This document shows positions 60,029 to 64,000 of a stretch of DNA of 64,000 bases, in pieces. Position numbers and translations under genes: made by a program. The DNA is taken from the NCBI RefSeq assembly GCF_002994745.2, contig NC_037092.1, positions 18,715,501 through 18,779,500 on the forward strand, written 5' to 3'. The notes under the pieces are model-generated. The model had not been told where the DNA came from, searched no databases, and saw only the letters and a program-made list of their open reading frames with translations. Within the stretch, counting starts at the first letter, position 1, and every line of letters begins with the position of its first letter. This stretch comes from Rosa chinensis (Eukaryota > Streptophyta > Magnoliopsida > Rosales > Rosaceae).

Positions 60029-60037
60029 GGTGAATTA

Positions 60038-60122
60038 TTATGACCTGAGAGGGAAATAATGTGTTGTTGTTTCAAAGGGGGACTTCGATTCAGCGTTTCC
60101 ATTGGGCTGACTGTCATTTTTC
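60038..60122 (-). other. Possible terminal exon of an unidentified gene
   Basis: An acceptor (ATTCGCAG) is followed by 27 open codons (KNDSQPNGNAESKSPFETTT then HYFPLRS) and TAA. A second exon-like piece lies at 63334-63397 on the same strand (acceptor TTCAG, donor GTAATT; CRVSICQPQFQIGLKLELQP). The two could belong to one gene with the TCP-carrying element in an intron. No family was recognised. Confidence 0.3.
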
Positions 60123-60129
60123 CTGCGAA

Positions 60130-61445
60130 TATGATAATTATAACAAATACATTAATTAGTAAGCTTCAGAACAGAAAATATCATACTTTTCAATATGTAT
60201 AGAAAAGAATAAGAAAATTGTGTAAATAGAAAGAACTAAACTCTAACAAATGTTCAAGTTGAAGTAAGCAAGGCAAGGAAACATCGGACCAGAAGAAATG
60301 CATACTGATTGTGCGTTTGAAATGCATACCAAGCAAGCAAAGAGAGGCGAATGGATGCGGGTGGGCCTGTGCATAAAACTGGTAAGCTTAGACCGTGAGG
60401 GAATGAGGATAGAGTGTAAACAAAGACGAAGAGCAGTTAACCGACTTTCTTTATTTGGAGTGCATGGAGTCATGTGTGCAGTCCTGCAAAACATTTAAAG
60501 AATTAGAAAGAATTGCATTATTACATTAGAGGTTAACTTTTATTAATCATAGAAACATAATAGTTTGAGGAAACTCACTAAGGGAGACATGAATAGAATG
60601 ACTGATGGGAAGTTTGGAAGTTCAGATTTTTTTGCTGTTTGGTTAATATCCTGATTATCTATTTTCACCATAATCCACTTTGTTGTCCCAGTCAAGGACT
60701 CAACCAAAGATAATACTGATGGTTAGCCTTTGACTCCAGAATCTGGTTTATATATTTTAGGAAATTTTTATTCTAATTAAGAACTCAGAAACCAATTAAC
60801 TTAGAACTACATGAACTTAATGTTGGATGGTGATAGGTGGCTTACTCAAATCAACTTCTATGTGCTGACATTAATGGTTCATCTAATGAGTTCATGTATT
60901 ATTAACTGCATAAATTAATGTTGGGTCCGTGCAAACCCACAGGTTTGACATAATGTTCCAAAATTATTCCCTTATCATTCTGACCATAAAGAAAACCCTT
61001 CAAGAGGTTTTAAGCACCTGCTTTTGTTTATTTTTTGTTCTCCTGCGGAATAAAACTGCCAGCAGATCAATTCTAAAGCAAGAGATATGGTATAGCCTAG
61101 TTGGATTTGTTAACTCATTCCAAGAGAAACAGAAATTTTGTTTGCTTTTGCAGTGCGAAATACAGACATTAACCTCTTTATTGTTAACAGGTATACAAAG
61201 AATCATAATGTGACTATAAGCTGTTCTATTATATCAGTGGAAGTATTGGAATAATACTGATAAATCAATTTCCAAACCTTACAGCTGAGTTTCCCAATTT
61301 CTTTATCGCAACTGATTGAAGAGAAAACAAATAGTAAACAAAGTAACAAAGTAGTATTTCCGGAATTCTGTTTCGTGATATAAGGATGCAGACTCTAGTA
61401 ATATATATGTAATGTCATCAAACTGATTCAGTTATTATTCAATGG
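60130..61445. other. No supported feature
   Basis: AT-rich. Small frames at 60243-60498 and 60929-61213 have no motif. Confidence 0.4.
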
Positions 61446-61856
61446 GGAAAAATTCACCAACGGTGTCTGCACACTTAGGGGACTTTCAGAATGATACCTG
61501 AACTTACAAAGTTATCAATGTGATACCTGGACTCATTTTTTCATATCAACGTCATACCTACGACCAATTTCCGTCACAGAGCCATTAAATTTTGCACGTG
61601 CAATGCACGCGAGTCACTTAATGAAGACAAAAAGACCGATTTACCCTCGAGAAAAATTCACCAACGGTGTCTGGACACTTAGGGGACATTCAGAATGATA
61701 CCTGAACTTACAAAGTTATCAATGTGATACCTGGACTCATTTTTTCATATCAACGTTGTACCTACGACCAATTTCGGTCACGGAGCCATTAAATTTTGCA
61801 CGTGCGATGCACATGAGTCACTTAATAAAGACAAAAAAACTGATTTACCCTCAAAA
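61446..61856. repeat. Duplicated left terminal repeat
   Basis: Two tandem copies, each about 205 bp, of the left TIR of the TCP-carrying element. They differ by scattered bases (for example aacgtcatacct versus aacgttgtacct). Confidence 0.85.
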
Positions 61857-61979
61857 GTTTTTTTTTATCCTTTTCTTTTCTTTCTTTCTTTCTTTCTTTA
61901 TTCTTCTTCTTCTTCTTTTTTGGTTTCTTTATTCTCTCCTTCTCTCCTTGCCAACACCACCGCTTTCGGAGAACCCACC

Positions 61980-62609
61980 ATGGAATATGTAGGAAGAAAA
62001 ATAGGGGAGAGCCACAACAACCTCCACCATCGCGCAATGACGTCGTCCTCCGCTGCTTCTCGATTGGGTATAAGGACTGCTTCTTCCTCCATCGCCAGCG
62101 AAATCGTGGAGGCTCGAGGCCACATTCTAAGGGCCACCGACCGGAAGGACAACCACAGCAAGGTCTACACCGCCAAAGGCCCCAGGGACCACGGCGTCCG
62201 GCTCGCCGCCCACACCGCTATTCAATTCTACGACGTGCAAGACCGGCTCAGATACGACCGGCCCAGCAAGGCTGTTGATTGGGTCATCAAGAAAGCCAAG
62301 GCCGCAATCGACGAGCTGCTGCCGTGGAACTCGAACTCAATTTATGTTCAGATAACATCTTCTCCGACGGTGCTGATATCCGCCGCGCAGGACACGCAGA
62401 ACGCAAGCCTCCATTTCTCGATGGTGGAGGCTCCGAGTTCTTTGTCTGCTAATCGGCAAGGCACAATGGTGGGTAGCAGCGGAGTGGCGGAGCTGGTGAA
62501 TCAGAACAGCTCGAATTTTCTGCAGGTAAGGATGGTGTGGAGGCCGAAGTTGTTAATCTTTGGCTGCCTACAATTGCTTAGAGACCGAAGTTGTCTGCTA
62601 GACCGATGA
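61980..62609 (+). pseudogene. Captured CIN-type TCP transcription factor fragment (209-codon open frame)
   Basis: The frame from ATG 61980 reads IGESHNNLHHRAMTSSS, then EIVEARGHILRATDRKDNHS and KVYTAKGPRDHGVRLAAHTA, then IQFYDVQDRLRYDRPSKAVD and WVIKKAKAAIDELLPW. The helix-loop-helix is close to TCP4-like (CIN class) proteins. In the basic region, however, residues that are Arg in the family are changed: N58 in KD(N)HSK and H71-G72 in RD(HG)VRL. C to Y occurs at 63. A donor (CTGCAG|GTAAGG, after 62525) suggests the source gene was spliced there and the last 28 codons are intronic. If translated, it might dimerise but bind DNA poorly (inference). The alternative is a neutral relic. Confidence 0.75.
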
Positions 62610-63282
62610 AGTTGCTGGTGAGGATGGTGTGGAGGTGGTGTTGCATGTCCGGAACGACGGAGAGGATGGCAGGGTGGCATTGGAGCTGTGATTTGAGAGT
62701 GGAGGGCTGGCAGGGTCTGAGTTTCTGATCAATGGTGTATAAAAGGGGGTCGGAGGAGAGAACGAGAATGGTGGTGGCTAAGTCGTCAACGGCGGCGGCG
62801 GGGATGAACTCGGAGTGAGCGGCGAAGCCTCAGTGCAATTTCAATTTGTTGTAGGATTTGAAGTGGGGGGAACCATAAACATTTGCGGTGCATGAAGGTG
62901 GATTGAGACACAGCGGCGGTGTTTGATCGGCAATCGGCGGTGGGAATCGGACGAGCAAGATGATTTAAATCTTGATTATTCAAATCAGGGGAAGAAGAAA
63001 CCTAAAAAGAAGAAGAAGAGAGAAAGAAAGAAGAATAAAGAAAGAAAGAAAGAAAGAAAGAAAGAAAAGGAAAAAAAAAAAAACTTTTGAGGGTAAATCG
63101 ATCCTTTTGTCTTCATTAAGTTACTCATGTGCAAAATTTAACGGCTCCGTGATGGAAATTGGTCGTAGGTACGACGTTGATACGAAAAAATGAGTTCAGG
63201 TATCACATTGATAGTTTTGTAAGTTCAGGTATCATTCTGAAAGTCCCCTAAGTGTCCAGACACCATTGGTGAATTTTTTGGC

Positions 63283-64000
63283 ATATAAATTTAAGTACAA
63301 ACCAAATGAAGTAATATTGAATGTTTTAATTACCTGGTTGAAGCTCAAGCTTCAATCCAATTTGAAACTGTGGTTGGCAAATTGATACACGACAATTCTG
63401 AACATGTGAAAAGAACTTATCAATTAAACCACAGACAATAACGAAATATGTGTAGATTTAGTGTATCTCAGAAAAACAAAGCAAAGATTCAAACGTGATT
63501 GAGAACAGATGTTACAAATGTAATACAAATAGAAATATGATATAAGAACCAAACAATGATTGGAAAGAGCCATAATCCGAAGAGTGGATAATGATTGTCA
63601 ACAACTGTGAAACTACTTGCAGTTTTATAGGTTCAAATCTTTCCAATTAATCAGTCAGATTTCAAAGTGGAAAAGAAACAAAATTTGTGAAAGATAAAAA
63701 CCCATATCAATTCGAAATCAACAACAACAAAAAACCCAATCAAAAGGCAAAGTAGATGAAAAGTAACAAAAACGATAGAAGAGAAAAAGTTTGAAACCTC
63801 GAATCTTCACCCATACGAAACAAACTAAAAGCACAGATTAGTGATGTGGTAACAATCCAGCAAAAAAAAGAGTTAAAAGACTTGAATCAAAGAATTTGAA
63901 TCTAGTAAATGTAAAATCTTTCCAAGCTTTTAGCGATGTTGATGTTGATGGGCGATTTCGATGTCGGCCAAGAGGAAAGAATGATGTTGATGGAGGCTTC
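63283..64000. other. Right edge, no complete gene
   Basis: Apart from the exon-like piece at 63334-63397 (minus), only AT-rich DNA was seen. A short open stretch on the minus strand at the very edge (about 63905-64000) could be the start of a feature outside the window. Confidence 0.35.

Larger units (their letters stand above)
61446..63282. mobile_element. Pack-MULE-like element carrying a TCP gene piece
   Basis: The right TIR (about 63083-63282) is the inverse of the left one, with aaaaattcaccaacggtgtc and agttatcaatgtgatacctg. The left TIR is present twice in tandem (61446-61650 and 61651-61856). The interior starts with a CT-rich tract and a TCP-type reading frame. I could not find a 9-bp target duplication, so the MULE assignment rests on the long TIRs and gene content. 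Confidence 0.75.

Overview
The window is nuclear DNA from a flowering plant. It has short GT-AG exons, AT-rich intergenic DNA with TA and GA microsatellites, a CYP716-type P450 relic and typical plant transposon families. A woody rosid such as a Rosaceae species would fit, but the sequence does not prove it. Only one host gene can be modelled completely; most of the window is nested mobile DNA. No rRNA, tRNA or CRISPR locus was seen.

Host genes. Two tandem paralogues on the minus strand encode small EF-hand plus ZZ-type zinc-finger proteins. Exon 1 of one lies at 100-585 and runs off the left edge. The other is a full four-exon gene at 25262-29503. A CYP716-like P450 pseudogene (36836-44949, minus) carries a nonsense codon, frameshifts and a lost middle, and is split by a Copia element that itself holds a hAT element.

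Left block (2458-17732). Three insertions are nested, each proved by its target-site duplication: a MULE (9-bp duplication) holds a 14.2-kb CACTA element (3-bp duplication CGC), which holds a 4.7-kb LTR element of LARD type (5-bp duplication). The CACTA element has no visible transposase. On one strand it carries exon-like fragments of host genes (P450 reductase, a receptor-kinase-like piece, a DDT-domain protein), plus a six-copy 505-bp tandem array.

Middle block (18-36 kb). There is a TIR element, fold-back MITEs, three poly(A) retroposons, one tail-only poly(T) insertion, a MULE MITE, the EF-hand gene, a PIF/Harbinger element with a transposase C-terminus, and a LINE 3' end with an RNase H remnant.

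Right block (50.7-63.3 kb). A Pack-MULE holding a broken piece of the chloroplast protease SPPA lies 607 bp from a MuDR-like element. That second element has matching terminal sequence and a six-exon transposase (1,055 aa) with no visible lesion. A third Pack-MULE-like element carries an open TCP transcription-factor reading frame whose DNA-contact region is altered.

Overall the window shows three separate capture events of host gene pieces by two DNA transposon superfamilies. One apparently intact transposase could serve at least one of these carriers.
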